Source of the DNA: Photobacterium damselae
Lineage (GTDB): Bacteria; Pseudomonadota; Gammaproteobacteria; Enterobacterales; Vibrionaceae
DNA: 64,000 nt
Assembly: GCF_003026815.1 (NCBI RefSeq)
Contig: NZ_PYOG01000005.1
Coordinates: 1-64,000, forward strand
Reading direction: 5' to 3'
Of the stretch, positions 1 to 9,241 are shown in pieces. Below the pieces are notes generated by a model. The model was not told the origin of the DNA and did not search any database. It saw only the letters and a program-made list of their open reading frames with translations. Numbering within the stretch: position 1 is the stretch's first letter; every line of letters starts with the position of its first letter. The position numbers and the translations under genes are program-made.

Positions 1-73
1 TTCATTATCAGTCATGGTTAACAACATCCACAGGCTCCAAAACAGCAAAGAAAAAGCGTCTTTTGAAGTTAGT

Positions 74-112
74 TCAACATGACATTTCAATCTGGCTCAA
101 ACATGACATTTC
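74..112. repeat. Direct repeat pair, possible IS end
   Basis: TCAACATGACATTTC (74-88) and TCAAACATGACATTTC (97-112) are near-identical direct repeats 23 bp apart. Repeated short units of this kind are typical of IS21-family termini, so this may be the edge of an element lying mostly left of the window. A regulator's paired binding site is the alternative. Confidence 0.4.
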
Positions 113-366
113 TAAATGGGACTTACAACCTTAGTGCGCATTATGTATATTATGTTAAATAAGATATCCAAGTTAATATAATCCAAGTCATATCTTTATA
201 GATAACACCTTGTCTGCTCTACTCTTTAGTATGGATAGTTTGAAAATAAGGGCTATTTAACAGTATTGGCAATTTACCATAAAATAGGTAATTTACATTT
301 AAATTTAAGCTCTGCAGCAAATGTTCAGTTTGCTTAGTTCTTCAATTTATCTGCAAATTACCAAAG

Positions 367-396
367 AAAAAAGATCATCTTTCAATGATCTTTTTT
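367..396 (-). terminator. Rho-independent terminator of the hybrid kinase gene
   Basis: Perfect 12 bp inverted repeat AAAAAAGATCAT / ATGATCTTTTTT with a 6-nt loop, ending 17 bp past the stop codon of the minus-strand kinase gene. The arm ends give U-runs on both strands. Confidence 0.85.
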
Positions 397-413
397 CTAT
401 CGATTGGCCTTTG

Positions 414-2495
414 CTAATTCGCAACGATGTGCTGGTACTTTTGTAGAATTGATGTGAGTTCTGAGCCTCGAATGGGTTTCGGTAAAAACTCATTCATGCC
501 AGCTTCGTGATATTCTATTTGGTCTTGTTTCATTACATTTGCAGTTAAAGCAATAATTGGGATTTCAATTCCTTCACTACGAACAATTCGAGTGGCTTCC
601 ACACCATCGACTAATGGCATTGAAACATCCATAAAGACCAAATCAAATTTCTTGTGTCCATGACGAATTGCTTCAAGAGCTTCTTCACCATTATTGACGA
701 TGTGAACTTTATGACCTCTTTTCTCTAACATCAATCGAGCAACCATCTGGTTTGTGATGCTGTCTTCGGCCAGTAAAATATTCAAGCATCGGTTTGATGG
801 CGGATATTGTTCAGGTTCATCAACCTCAATCGTCATCAACGGAATCACAATTGGTAAAATCACTTTAAAGCAACTGCCAATACCCAAGGAACTATCAAGT
901 TCAATCTTACCGTTCATTTTAGAAATGAGATGTTTACTGATCGCCAGACCTAAACCTGTACCGCCATACTTACGCGTTATACTACTATCGGCCTGATGAA
1001 ATGGATGAAACAAATTATTCTGTGCTTGTTTAGCTATACCAATTCCGGTATCTATTACTGAAATTTCAATATTATCTTCGACACGTCGCGCTAGAACTCG
1101 AACCGAGCCAGTACTGGTAAACTTGATTGCATTACCAATAAGGTTAAACATGATTTGAGCAATACGATTTTTATCACCACAGATAACACTTGGTACTGTT
1201 TGATCTATCTCAGCTTGAAGCAAAATGTTTTTATTACGAGCTTGCTCAGATAATTGATTAACAACCAAATTAATGCAATCTGTAATACTCATCTCACCGT
1301 TTGTTAGTTCAAAATTACCTGACTCAATTTTAGATAAATCTAAGATATCATTGATAATAGTAAGAAGTAGCTGAGCCGATTGATCCATCTGCTTAACCCA
1401 CTCCATCTGTTCTTGGCGCAGACCGGAATCGGCTAAAGTATCCATTAAACCTAACACGGCATTTAATGGTGTTCGAATTTCGTGGCTCATCATGGCAAGA
1501 AATTGCGACTTCGCACTGTTAGCACTTTCGGCTTGTTTTCTTGCTTCTTGGAGATCAAACAGACGCTTCTTACGAGCCGTGATATTTTTTGATGTACCGC
1601 GGTATCCTAAAAAGTGATCGTTCTTATCGAAATATGGTGTCCCTGTGAATGTGATCCATAAGCCCCCTTCAGATTCAGGCAACTGCCATTCGAAATCTTC
1701 AAAAGGTTCTTGTTGCTCGCATTTCTCTTTTAACTTTTGTTTTAGTTCGGGCTGATCGCGGAAAATATCTAATATGTTAGTCTGATCAATCATATGACCA
1801 GCAAGTTGTGGTGACGAAATATAAGTAAAGTTAAACGCAGTATCTATTTCCCAAAACCAATCACCAACCGTTTTTGCAAAGTCTTTAAACCGTTGCTGGC
1901 TATGAATTAACTCTTGGGTTCTTGCTGTAACTAACGATTGAAGTCTTTCACGATAATCAATATCGATGATGGCACGTTCAACTAATGGTCGTAAACGATC
2001 TAACACTCGTCGACATTTAGGCGTGAATTGTCCTTTCTCTGAATGCAAAAAGATAAGCAATGCATCACCAGAACTAACCTTCACCCCTGTCACTAAAGCG
2101 GATTTGCAGTATCTTAAATAATCAGGAGGCAGAGATTGAAACTCTTCAACAGCTTCTGGATTAAACAGAGCTACGCTCTCACCATTGATGCAACGACTGA
2201 AAGTGCTAAATACCGGCCAAACAGATCCTTCAAACAAATAATTAGTACTAACAAGTTCTTGTATCGGTGCAATTTCATCTTCACGAGTTAAGACAATAGC
2301 GTTTTCAAAGAAAATAAACTTGCGAATAACTTCTAGTAAACTATTGAAAACCTGACGTTTATTGTTGGCTCCTGCCATTGCTGATACGCCAGCAAGAATG
2401 GCTTCGTTCTCATCTCTTAATTGTGATTCACGTTCCTGACTTCGAAGTAAATCTAGTATGGTTTCCTGTAATTTTTCGGATTCAAAACTTGGCAT
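414..2495 (-). CDS. Hybrid sensor histidine kinase (PAS-HisKA-HATPase-REC), partner of FIST protein
   Basis: A 693 aa hybrid two-component kinase without membrane segments, so probably cytosolic. The N-terminal 180 residues look like a degenerate GAF-type sensor. A PAS/PAC unit follows at about 205-310. HisKA has phospho-acceptor H338 in MSHEIRTPL; the ATPase domain shows the N box near 451-460, DTGIGIA at 482-488 and GGTGLGLA at 511-518. A C-terminal receiver carries D623 and K673. The gene starts 4 bp after the upstream FIST gene, so the two are surely cotranscribed. This arrangement matches Vibrio VpsS with its FIST partner and Pseudomonas NahK with NosP, where the FIST protein modulates kinase activity. 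No HPt domain is present, so phosphate is probably passed to a separate HPt protein; LuxU is the inferred target by analogy with VpsS. Confidence 0.88.
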   Translation of the reverse strand: MPSFESEKLQETILDLLRSQERESQLRDENEAILAGVSAMAGANNKRQVFNSLLEVIRKFIFFENAIVLTREDEIAPIQELVSTNYLFEGSVWPVFSTFSRCINGESVALFNPEAVEEFQSLPPDYLRYCKSALVTGVKVSSGDALLIFLHSEKGQFTPKCRRVLDRLRPLVERAIIDIDYRERLQSLVTARTQELIHSQQRFKDFAKTVGDWFWEIDTAFNFTYISSPQLAGHMIDQTNILDIFRDQPELKQKLKEKCEQQEPFEDFEWQLPESEGGLWITFTGTPYFDKNDHFLGYRGTSKNITARKKRLFDLQEARKQAESANSAKSQFLAMMSHEIRTPLNAVLGLMDTLADSGLRQEQMEWVKQMDQSAQLLLTIINDILDLSKIESGNFELTNGEMSITDCINLVVNQLSEQARNKNILLQAEIDQTVPSVICGDKNRIAQIMFNLIGNAIKFTSTGSVRVLARRVEDNIEISVIDTGIGIAKQAQNNLFHPFHQADSSITRKYGGTGLGLAISKHLISKMNGKIELDSSLGIGSCFKVILPIVIPLMTIEVDEPEQYPPSNRCLNILLAEDSITNQMVARLMLEKRGHKVHIVNNGEEALEAIRHGHKKFDLVFMDVSMPLVDGVEATRIVRSEGIEIPIIALTANVMKQDQIEYHEAGMNEFLPKPIRGSELTSILQKYQHIVAN

Positions 2496-2499
2496 ACTA

Positions 2500-3717
2500 T
2501 CAATCCCTATGGAACAGAACGGCAGAAATCATAAGGTTGCCATGAGCATTTTCACCACCCACAAACTGACCTTGTTCACCAAAAGTAAATGGACAAACAA
2601 ATGGTGCGTTATGCATGGCAATGTTGACGTATTTAGCCACATCTTTCATGCGATCTTTTACTTTCAGCATACAACCGGCACAGTAAATGGTGATCCCTCC
2701 AATAGGATCGAGTCGGTTTGAACGGCTAATATCGTAAGCTGAGTTAATTACGCGACCAGCTCGAGTCACAAGTCGCTCAACAGTACCTTCCATAAAGTAA
2801 AGAACTTCACCTTCATTTACTTGGGCAAACAGTTCGATACCTCGTTGCTCAGTAACTCGTAATGGATGCGCTAATTTAAAATATGGCAGATCATGCACAG
2901 TTCCTGCAATTCGCCCCAAAGGATTTAAACTACTTTCACTGACAATACTATCGTTAATGGCTAACGTTTTTCCCAACCATTCTTGGTAAACATCCATTGC
3001 AGGTCGACCATCCAGTTCGATAACTTCTCGGCCTTCAACTCGCGTAGCAATAGCGGATAACCCAGAACTGGCATACCCAGAGTGAAATGAATAACTTACT
3101 TGGCATGAAGGATAAAATACCACTATCCCTACACCTTTTTGAGCTATTTGATGATGGGTAAACAGATTCCATTGACCTGCAACGAGATCATCAGCCGCAC
3201 TGCCCCCAATGATTGGAACTGCGCCCCCAACTTCACTTTCGATACCGCTGATCACTTCTTCTTCATGACCTGGCGTCGCATGTAATAAAATCAAGGCAGG
3301 CAATTCGCCAGGTCTACCACTATTTTCAATAGCTCGAAGTACTGCTTGGCGCGCCATATCCTTTGGACTTTGGTTAGTTGAAACAATCGCTGAGCCATAA
3401 GCGCCGTAATGATCCGATACTGACCAAAGCGCAATTCCTTGATCTGAGATATACCCTTCGTCAGTCATAATCCCTTGGCATGAGCTACAAGCTAAAATTT
3501 GAGCATCTGGATATTCTTCTGATAACGCATTACGTAGCAATACGACATCATAATGTTCTGAAAAGTATGCCAATACCAATTGAGGTTTAAACACTTTCGT
3601 TGTTAAAGAATCAATCGCCTCTCGAATGGCTAAATTGGTATCGGAATGAGATGAAAAGCTTGTTGCTATATCCATATGATCATATTTCTTGTCAGCTGAT
3701 ACAGTAATAATAGACAT
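2500..3717 (-). CDS. FIST domain sensory protein (NosP/VpsV-like)
   Basis: A 405 aa soluble protein with FIST_N (roughly residues 35-215) and FIST_C (roughly 225-385) domains. FIST proteins are small-ligand sensors; several encoded beside a histidine kinase are NosP haem proteins that sense nitric oxide and inhibit the kinase. The C-terminal part has the typical family features, including a Cys-containing YCAGCML segment. It is the first gene of a two-gene operon with the hybrid kinase 4 bp downstream. Haem or NO binding cannot be read from sequence by eye; amino acid sensing is the other proposed FIST role. The family call is firm, the ligand is inference. Confidence 0.85.
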   Translation of the reverse strand: MSIITVSADKKYDHMDIATSFSSHSDTNLAIREAIDSLTTKVFKPQLVLAYFSEHYDVVLLRNALSEEYPDAQILACSSCQGIMTDEGYISDQGIALWSVSDHYGAYGSAIVSTNQSPKDMARQAVLRAIENSGRPGELPALILLHATPGHEEEVISGIESEVGGAVPIIGGSAADDLVAGQWNLFTHHQIAQKGVGIVVFYPSCQVSYSFHSGYASSGLSAIATRVEGREVIELDGRPAMDVYQEWLGKTLAINDSIVSESSLNPLGRIAGTVHDLPYFKLAHPLRVTEQRGIELFAQVNEGEVLYFMEGTVERLVTRAGRVINSAYDISRSNRLDPIGGITIYCAGCMLKVKDRMKDVAKYVNIAMHNAPFVCPFTFGEQGQFVGGENAHGNLMISAVLFHRD

Positions 3718-3834
3718 TTTTAGTGTTACAATCAGCTATCAATTTGTGAATTTATGGTTATTTGATTAATGTCTGATAAGTTTTGGTCATTATTTAGTAG
3801 TATCGGCAAAAAATTTAGTCATGATAGGGACATA

Positions 3835-4560
3835 ATGACAGGAAAAGTTTATTTAGTAACAGGAGGCGCTAGCGGTATTGGCCGTGGAATTTGTCTTTAT
3901 TTAGCAAAGAAAAACGCGACGGTTATCGCTCTTGATATTAATGAAGATGTAGGTTTTGAGCTTGTGTCGCAAGAGCCTAGAATCCGTTTTCGTCAAGCCG
4001 ATGTGACTTCAGAATCCGATATCCAAGCTGTTATAACCGATATTGAAAAAAATTTTGGTCGTTTAGATGGCTTAGTCAATAATGCGGCTATTTCTGATCC
4101 ATACAATGCCCCACTTAGTGAATTAGCTATGGCTGATTGGCAACGTGTGTTAAATGTGAACTTAACTGCACCGCTATATATTAGCCAGCAATGCTTACCA
4201 TTACTCAAACAATCACACGGATCTATTATCCATTTAAGCTCAACTCGTGCATCCCAATCAGAACCCAATACTGAAGCCTACAGTGCGACAAAAGGCGCTA
4301 TTGTTGCACTAACACACTCTATGGCGATGAGTCTGGGGCCTGATATTCGAGTAAACTGCATTTCTCCAGGTTGGATTAATGCCAACCATTCTGAGTTAAG
4401 AGAGATTGATCATCAGCAACATCCCGTTGGCCGAGTTGGCGTGGTCGATGATATTGCAGCAATGGTGAGTTTTTTGTTAAGTGAAGAATCAGGATTCATT
4501 ACAGGTCAAAACTTCACTATTGATGGTGGTATGACGAAAAAAATGATCTATAGCGAATAA
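3835..4560 (+). CDS. SDR family NAD(P)-dependent oxidoreductase
   Basis: Classical short-chain dehydrogenase of 241 aa from the preferred start. The cofactor motif TGGASGIG is at residues 9-16, the NNA motif is at the end of the fourth strand, the catalytic Ser lies in HLSSTRAS and the YxxxK pair in YSATK. The frame is open to an ATG at 3769, which would add 22 residues, but that ATG has no clear ribosome binding site, while AGGGA (3826-3830) precedes the ATG at 3835 and the protein then begins at the usual SDR position. The substrate cannot be told. The gene stands alone, divergent from the FIST operon, and ends in a bidirectional terminator shared with the next gene. Confidence 0.85.
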   Translation: MTGKVYLVTGGASGIGRGICLYLAKKNATVIALDINEDVGFELVSQEPRIRFRQADVTSESDIQAVITDIEKNFGRLDGLVNNAAISDPYNAPLSELAMADWQRVLNVNLTAPLYISQQCLPLLKQSHGSIIHLSSTRASQSEPNTEAYSATKGAIVALTHSMAMSLGPDIRVNCISPGWINANHSELREIDHQQHPVGRVGVVDDIAAMVSFLLSEESGFITGQNFTIDGGMTKKMIYSE

Positions 4561-4634
4561 CTCATTTCTTCTATTTTGTCCCTCTGTATTTTCTCATAGC
4601 ACAATCTAGAGTGTTCGCTACTAAAATCAAATAT

Positions 4635-4674
4635 AAAAAAGGCTTGAAGAAAATAGTATTCTCAAGCCTTTTTT
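4635..4674. terminator. Bidirectional terminator
   Basis: AAAAAAGGCTTGA (4635-4647) pairs with TCAAGCCTTTTTT (4662-4674) around a 14-nt loop. It lies between the convergent SDR gene and the 4700 gene and has U-runs in both directions. Confidence 0.85.
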
Positions 4675-4699
4675 TGTAGCGATATCAGCAACTAAGATA

Positions 4700-5143
4700 T
4701 TATTTTTTCACGGTAAAGTTAGCTGTTATATTAGAACTACCTTCGGTTATCTTAATCGCCCAAACCATAGTCTCGTGCTTACAGGCAGGAACAGTAAAAC
4801 TCCCTACCCATTTGTCCTCTTTTTGCTCGAAAATAACAGGGACAGTGCCCATATTCATTGAAACACCTTCAACAATGGCAGTAGGTTTTGCTGACATATT
4901 ATCAATGACAACGGTCAGTAGAGCTTCTGCTTTGGGTTGCTTTTGTGACAGCGTAACTAAAACACCTGAAGCATCTTTATCAAATAAGCACGGCTCTACG
5001 GTTAAATCACACTCTTTGGCTAATTCGCTTTTCTGTTCATGAGTTTCATAACTTACAGTACGCCATGTAAATGCTGCGATCAGTACCGTCATTAAAACTA
5101 AAATCTGAATTAAACGCCCTTTTGTTAATTTCTCTGCTGCCAT
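4700..5143 (-). CDS. Membrane-anchored periplasmic protein of unknown function next to cbb3 operon
   Basis: A 147 aa protein with one N-terminal transmembrane segment (about residues 10-27) and an exported domain of about 115 residues. Visible features are a Cys pair separated by seven residues (CDLTVEPC), a Met-rich turn (VSMNMG) and a C-terminal PACKHETMVW segment. Cys, Met and His in this spacing could bind copper, but that is inference. It is divergent from ccoN across a 278 bp spacer, which hints at a role in oxidase assembly or copper handling. I do not recognise the family. It is not CcoH, which is encoded downstream. Confidence 0.7.
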   Translation of the reverse strand: MAAEKLTKGRLIQILVLMTVLIAAFTWRTVSYETHEQKSELAKECDLTVEPCLFDKDASGVLVTLSQKQPKAEALLTVVIDNMSAKPTAIVEGVSMNMGTVPVIFEQKEDKWVGSFTVPACKHETMVWAIKITEGSSNITANFTVKK

Positions 5144-5238
5144 TATTTTAACTCTCTTCCCATGTTACATGCTTCAAAGTTTTCATATAAATGTTGCTTA
5201 AAAGTAAACAATAGTTGAACTGTGTTCTGTCAATAAAT

Positions 5239-5248
5239 TGTTAATTAT
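5239..5248. promoter_or_regulatory. ArcA-like box upstream of ccoN
   Basis: TGTTAATTAT fits the ArcA-P consensus WGTTAATTAW at every position. It lies about 175 bp upstream of the ccoN start, in the spacer shared with the divergent 4700 gene. ArcA control of terminal oxidases is established in enterics and Vibrio; at this site it is inferred. Confidence 0.4.
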
Positions 5249-5421
5249 CGTATCATTTACCAGGAAAATGTCACTATTACAAACAAATAGCAATATTTCC
5301 AAAAAGCATAATTGTGTATTTTTTGTAAATTATTCGCTTGATGTAAAGGTGATATTTTACGTTAACTTGTTGTACACACAAGGACATATGTGTAGAAAAT
5401 TTAATAGTGGAAGTATGCAAC

Positions 5422-6852
5422 ATGAGCCAAATAAAACAGCTTGAGCAGAATTACAACTATACAGTGGTGCGCCAATTTACTATCGCCACGATTCTTTGGG
5501 GAATTGTGGGTATGGGTGTTGGCGTTTTAATTGCTGCGCAGTTAGTATGGCCTGCTCTAAACTTTGATACACCTTGGCTAACCTATAGCCGTCTTCGCCC
5601 ATTACATACCAATGCCGTTATCTTTGCTTTTGGTACGTGTGCCCTTTTTGCCACCTCATATTATGTTGTTCAAAGAACCTGCCAGACCAATCTTTTTGGT
5701 GGCAAGTTAGCCGCATTTACCTTCTGGGGGTGGCAAGCAATCATCGTTGCCGCTGCGATTTCTCTTCCTATGGGATGGACATCAGGTAAGGAATACGCAG
5801 AACTAGAATGGCCGATCGATATCGCGATTGCCATTGTATGGGTAACCTATGCCGTCGTCTTTTTTGGAACGATAGCAAAACGAAATACCACTCACATTTA
5901 TATTGCGAACTGGTTCTTCGGCGCATTTATTTTAACGGTTGCGGTACTCCATATTGTCAACAGTTTAGCCATTCCAGTTTCTATGACAAAGTCCTATTCC
6001 ATTTATGCTGGGGCTGTCGATGCCATGGTTCAATGGTGGTATGGACATAATGCCGTTGGTTTTCTGTTAACCGCAGGATTTCTTGGCATGATGTACTATT
6101 TTGTACCCAAGCAAGCGGGTCGTCCGATCTATTCTTATCGTCTCTCTATTGTTCACTTTTGGGCGCTTATCTCTCTTTATATTTGGGCGGGTCCCCACCA
6201 CTTGCATTACACCGCGCTGCCTGATTGGACTCAGTCTCTTGGCATGGTGATGTCTCTGATTCTGTTCGCACCATCATGGGGCGGTATGATCAACGGAATT
6301 ATGACGTTATCAGGAGCATGGCATAAGCTTAGAACCGATCCGATCCTTCGCTTCTTAGTTGTGTCATTGTCGTTTTATGGCATGTCGACATTCGAAGGTC
6401 CTATGATGTCAATTAAGACGGTGAACGCCCTGTCTCACTATACCGATTGGACAATAGGACATGTTCACTCAGGTGCTTTAGGCTGGGTTGCCATGATATC
6501 CATTGGTGCCGTATACCATTTATTACCTAAGCTTTTTGGTCAAGAACGAATGTATTCGATTAAGTTGATCAACGTACATTTTTGGTTAGCAACGGTAGGA
6601 ACTGTTTTATATATCGTAGCGATGTGGATATCCGGCGTGATGCAAGGCCTAATGTGGCGTGCTGTAAATACAGATGGCACCTTAACTTATAGCTTTGTTG
6701 AATCATTACAAGCCTCCTATCCTTTCTATTTTATTCGCTTTGTTGGCGGTGCAATTTTTTTAAGCGGCATGTTCTTAATGGCCTATAACGCTTACAAAAC
6801 AATCTATGCACCTAAAGCAAGTCTAAAAGCAATTGAAGAGCAACCGGCATAA
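5422..6852 (+). CDS. ccoN: cbb3-type cytochrome c oxidase subunit I
   Basis: Catalytic haem-copper subunit of the high-affinity cbb3 terminal oxidase, an inner-membrane proton pump used at low oxygen. It is 476 aa with about 12 transmembrane segments. The haem and copper ligand His are in [28 protein letters not shown] and [11 protein letters not shown], the last carrying haem ligands. A GTG at 5407 is in frame, but the ATG at 5422 is preferred: GGAAG (5409-5413) lies 8 nt before it and the protein then begins in the family-typical way. It is the first gene of ccoNOQP. The upstream spacer has an ArcA-like box. Confidence 0.97.
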   Translation: MSQIKQLEQNYNYTVVRQFTIATILWGIVGMGVGVLIAAQLVWPALNFDTPWLTYSRLRPLHTNAVIFAFGTCALFATSYYVVQRTCQTNLFGGKLAAFTFWGWQAIIVAAAISLPMGWTSGKEYAELEWPIDIAIAIVWVTYAVVFFGTIAKRNTTHIYIANWFFGAFILTVAVLHIVNSLAIPVSMTKSYSIYAGAVDAMVQWWYGHNAVGFLLTAGFLGMMYYFVPKQAGRPIYSYRLSIVHFWALISLYIWAGPHHLHYTALPDWTQSLGMVMSLILFAPSWGGMINGIMTLSGAWHKLRTDPILRFLVVSLSFYGMSTFEGPMMSIKTVNALSHYTDWTIGHVHSGALGWVAMISIGAVYHLLPKLFGQERMYSIKLINVHFWLATVGTVLYIVAMWISGVMQGLMWRAVNTDGTLTYSFVESLQASYPFYFIRFVGGAIFLSGMFLMAYNAYKTIYAPKASLKAIEEQPA

Positions 6853-6863
6853 GGAGATACACC

Positions 6864-7475
6864 ATGGCTAAAAATCGTCATGAAATTGTAGAAAAAAATG
6901 TCGGCTTGCTAGCAATACTGATTATCGTCGGCATTAGTTTTGGTGCTCTGGTGGAAATTACCCCATTGATGTACCAAAAACAAACCACAGAACCTGTTCA
7001 AGATTTACAGCCATACACCGCGCTACAAATGGAAGGACGAGATGTCTATATCCGTGAAGGTTGTAATGTTTGTCACAGTCAAATGATTCGACCATTCCGT
7101 TCAGAAACAGAGCGCTATGGCCATTACTCAGTAGCTGGAGAAAGTGTCTGGGAACACCCTTTTTTATGGGGTTCAAAACGTACAGGACCTGATTTAGCTC
7201 GTGTTGGCGGTCGATATTCTGATGAATGGCACTATGTTCATTTGATGGATCCAAGAGCTGTCGTACCTGAATCAAATATGCCCGCCTTTCCATGGCTCGC
7301 GGAAAACCAACTTGATGGACAGTTAACCGCAAAAAAACTGACTATCTTCAAAGACCAGTTTGGCGTGCCATACACTGACCAAGATATTCAAAATGCGCCA
7401 GAAGCCGTAAAAGGTAAAACCGAAATGGATGCATTAATTGCTTATCTTCAATCTCTTGGTCATGCAATGAAATAA
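6864..7475 (+). CDS. ccoO: cbb3-type cytochrome c oxidase subunit II (monohaem)
   Basis: Membrane-anchored monohaem cytochrome c subunit of 203 aa. It has one N-terminal transmembrane helix (about residues 14-33) and a periplasmic domain with a single CNVCH haem site near residue 68, followed by the conserved QMIRPFRSE stretch. A Met in the [10 protein letters not shown] motif is the expected distal ligand. It sits 11 bp after ccoN with a good AGGAG binding site. It accepts electrons from CcoP and passes them to CcoN. Confidence 0.97.
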   Translation: MAKNRHEIVEKNVGLLAILIIVGISFGALVEITPLMYQKQTTEPVQDLQPYTALQMEGRDVYIREGCNVCHSQMIRPFRSETERYGHYSVAGESVWEHPFLWGSKRTGPDLARVGGRYSDEWHYVHLMDPRAVVPESNMPAFPWLAENQLDGQLTAKKLTIFKDQFGVPYTDQDIQNAPEAVKGKTEMDALIAYLQSLGHAMK

Positions 7476-7485
7476 AGGAGGTCAA

Positions 7486-7665
7486 ATGGATATTGGTATT
7501 GTTCACAGCATTTGGACCGTATTTCTCTTTGTCTCTTTTATTGCCATTGTTATCTGGGCTTACAGTAAAAGACAAAAACAACGTTTTGAAGAAGCTGCAA
7601 ATCTTGTCTTCATGGATGATGAACCAGAGGTTTCAGCGGGTGAAAATGACAGGAGAAAGTCATGA
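7486..7665 (+). CDS. ccoQ: cbb3-type oxidase small subunit CcoQ/FixQ
   Basis: A 59 aa protein: one transmembrane helix (about residues 8-25, ending IVIWAYSKRQ) followed by an acidic cytoplasmic tail. This is the standard CcoQ layout, and it stands at the standard place between ccoO and ccoP. A near-perfect Shine-Dalgarno (AAAGGAGGT) precedes the ATG at 7486. The stop codon overlaps the ccoP start in an ATGA, so the two are translationally coupled. CcoQ stabilises the assembled oxidase. Confidence 0.92.
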   Translation: MDIGIVHSIWTVFLFVSFIAIVIWAYSKRQKQRFEEAANLVFMDDEPEVSAGENDRRKS

Positions 7666-8654
7666 CCACATTTTGGAGTTTATGGATAACCATCATCACG
7701 CTTGGAACCATCGCAGGTGTAGCCGCTATTTTATATTGGTGCGCTAAAGATAAGATGGGCGTTGAAGAAGGTGAAGATATGGGGCACGAGTACGATGGTA
7801 TTCGCGAACTCAACAACCCTTTGCCTAAATGGTGGCTTTACATGTTTATCGCCACAATCTTATTTGGTTTACTCTACCTTGCTCTCTACCCTGGTTTGGG
7901 TAATTTCAAAGGACTCTTAGGTTGGCAAAGTTCAGATCAAACGGTCACATCAGTGTCTGACTCAAAGCAATCAATGGAGTTAGCCAAACAAAATAAGGCG
8001 ATTAACCAGTATGTGAGAGAGTTAACTCAAGCCGACTCTTTTTTTGGTGAAACCTTTAAAACATTAGCTTATAGCCCTGATGGTCAACAACTCTTACCTA
8101 TCAGTCAAATAGCTCAAAATCAAGATGCGCTTAAAGTTGGCCAGCGACTCTTCTTACAAAATTGTGCTCAATGCCATGGCTCTGACGCAAGAGGACAAGC
8201 CGGATTTCCTAACCTTGCCGATCATGCTTGGCTATATGGTGGAGAGGCTCAAGCTATTAAGACAACCATAATCCAAGGCCGACAAGGTGTAATGCCCGCT
8301 TGGAGTGATAGCTTAGGTGTTGAGGGGTTACAAGAAGTGACCAGCTATGTATTAAGTTTATCTGGACGTAAAGTGAATGCAAAAGAAGCCGCTGCCGGTA
8401 AGCAACGCTTTGTTGTCTGTGCCGCGTGTCATGGTACCGATGGTAAAGGTAACCCTGCTTTTGGTGCTCCTGATCTTACTGATAATATTTGGCTTTATGG
8501 CGGCTCTCGACAAGCGGTACTAGATACTATTGCTTATGGTCGTCAAGGTGTGATGCCTGCGTGGGGAGATATTCTTGGTGAAGATAAAGTACAGTTAATC
8601 TCATCTTATGTTTGGAGCTTAACCAATAACGATGATGACGATAGTAATAAATAA
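7662..8654 (+). CDS. ccoP: cbb3-type cytochrome c oxidase subunit III (dihaem)
   Basis: Dihaem cytochrome c subunit of 330 aa. It has two transmembrane helices in the first ~80 residues, then two cytochrome c domains with haem sites CAQCH (about 169) and CAACH (about 264). Each is followed by a matching GRQGVMPAW segment that supplies the Met ligand, so the two domains look like an internal duplication. The acidic C-terminus (DDDDSNK) is low complexity. It receives electrons from soluble or membrane cytochromes c. It overlaps ccoQ by 4 bp. Confidence 0.97.
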   Translation: MTTFWSLWITIITLGTIAGVAAILYWCAKDKMGVEEGEDMGHEYDGIRELNNPLPKWWLYMFIATILFGLLYLALYPGLGNFKGLLGWQSSDQTVTSVSDSKQSMELAKQNKAINQYVRELTQADSFFGETFKTLAYSPDGQQLLPISQIAQNQDALKVGQRLFLQNCAQCHGSDARGQAGFPNLADHAWLYGGEAQAIKTTIIQGRQGVMPAWSDSLGVEGLQEVTSYVLSLSGRKVNAKEAAAGKQRFVVCAACHGTDGKGNPAFGAPDLTDNIWLYGGSRQAVLDTIAYGRQGVMPAWGDILGEDKVQLISSYVWSLTNNDDDDSNK

Positions 8655-8671
8655 ATCATAGGAAGAAAGCA

Positions 8672-8697
8672 TTTGCGGGTCATCCCCGGCCCGCAAA
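8672..8697. other. Intra-operon hairpin between ccoP and ccoH
   Basis: TTTGCGGG / CCCGCAAA, a perfect 8 bp inverted repeat with a 10-nt loop, 17 bp after the ccoP stop. It has no U-run, so it more likely marks an mRNA stability or processing point separating structural genes (ccoNOQP) from assembly genes (ccoHIS) than a terminator. Confidence 0.5.
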
Positions 8698-8749
8698 CAA
8701 CACCAATCAAAGTCACCGACTGACCTTAGTTTGGTAAAAAGGAATAATT

Positions 8750-9241
8750 ATGACAAAGCCTTGGTATAAGCAGTTTTGGCCTTGGTTCGTGTTTGCCATT
8801 CCCGCAATATCGATCATTTCTAGCTTAACTGCCGTATATATATTCTCTCAAAACAGTGTCGACTTAGTGGCTGAAGATTACTACAAAAAAGGGAAAGCCA
8901 TTAACCTTGATTTAACGCGTTTACATCAAGCCCAAGCACTCAATGTTAAAGCAGAACTGTCTCTAAATCATAATGACGTTCAAATTCAACTCGATAAAGG
9001 TCAATTAACCCAATACCCAACCTTGCGCGTTACATTCTCTCATCGTACGCTGGCTGATAAAGATTTTCAGCAGATGTTAAGCCCCAATTTAAGTGGCAAA
9101 TATGTGATGCAAATACCTCAATCGATTGATGGTCCATGGTTTATTGAGATAGAGCCCTTTAATGATGATTGGATGTTACAAGGACGAGTAAACATGCCAA
9201 TATCAGATCCGATTTGGTTGTACGGAAAGGTTAAGGAATGA
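8750..9241 (+). CDS. ccoH: cbb3 oxidase assembly protein CcoH (FixH family)
   Basis: A 163 aa protein with the FixH/CcoH layout: start MTKPWYKQFWPWFVF, one transmembrane helix at about residues 11-32, the signature EDYYKKGKAIN just after it, then a periplasmic domain. CcoH is needed for cbb3 oxidase assembly and stability and may act with CcoI in copper delivery. Its stop overlaps the ccoI start by 4 bp. The ~95 bp gap from ccoP holds a hairpin. Confidence 0.9.
   Translation: MTKPWYKQFWPWFVFAIPAISIISSLTAVYIFSQNSVDLVAEDYYKKGKAINLDLTRLHQAQALNVKAELSLNHNDVQIQLDKGQLTQYPTLRVTFSHRTLADKDFQQMLSPNLSGKYVMQIPQSIDGPWFIEIEPFNDDWMLQGRVNMPISDPIWLYGKVKE

Larger units (their letters stand above)
1..413. other. 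Left-edge non-coding stretch with possible ORF tail
   Basis: No complete gene is visible. One plus-strand frame is open from the window edge to a stop at 80-82, giving about 26 residues with no recognisable motif; it could be the tail of a gene outside the window. The stop lies inside a pair of direct repeats (74-112), which could be a transposon end. The rest, about 113-366, is AT-rich and holds no gene I can support. The terminator of the sensor kinase gene closes the stretch. Confidence 0.4.

Noticed and set aside
5333..5350. FNR-like site (TTGATGTAAAGGTGAT) upstream of ccoN
   Set aside because: Only the left half matches the FNR consensus; the right half does not.
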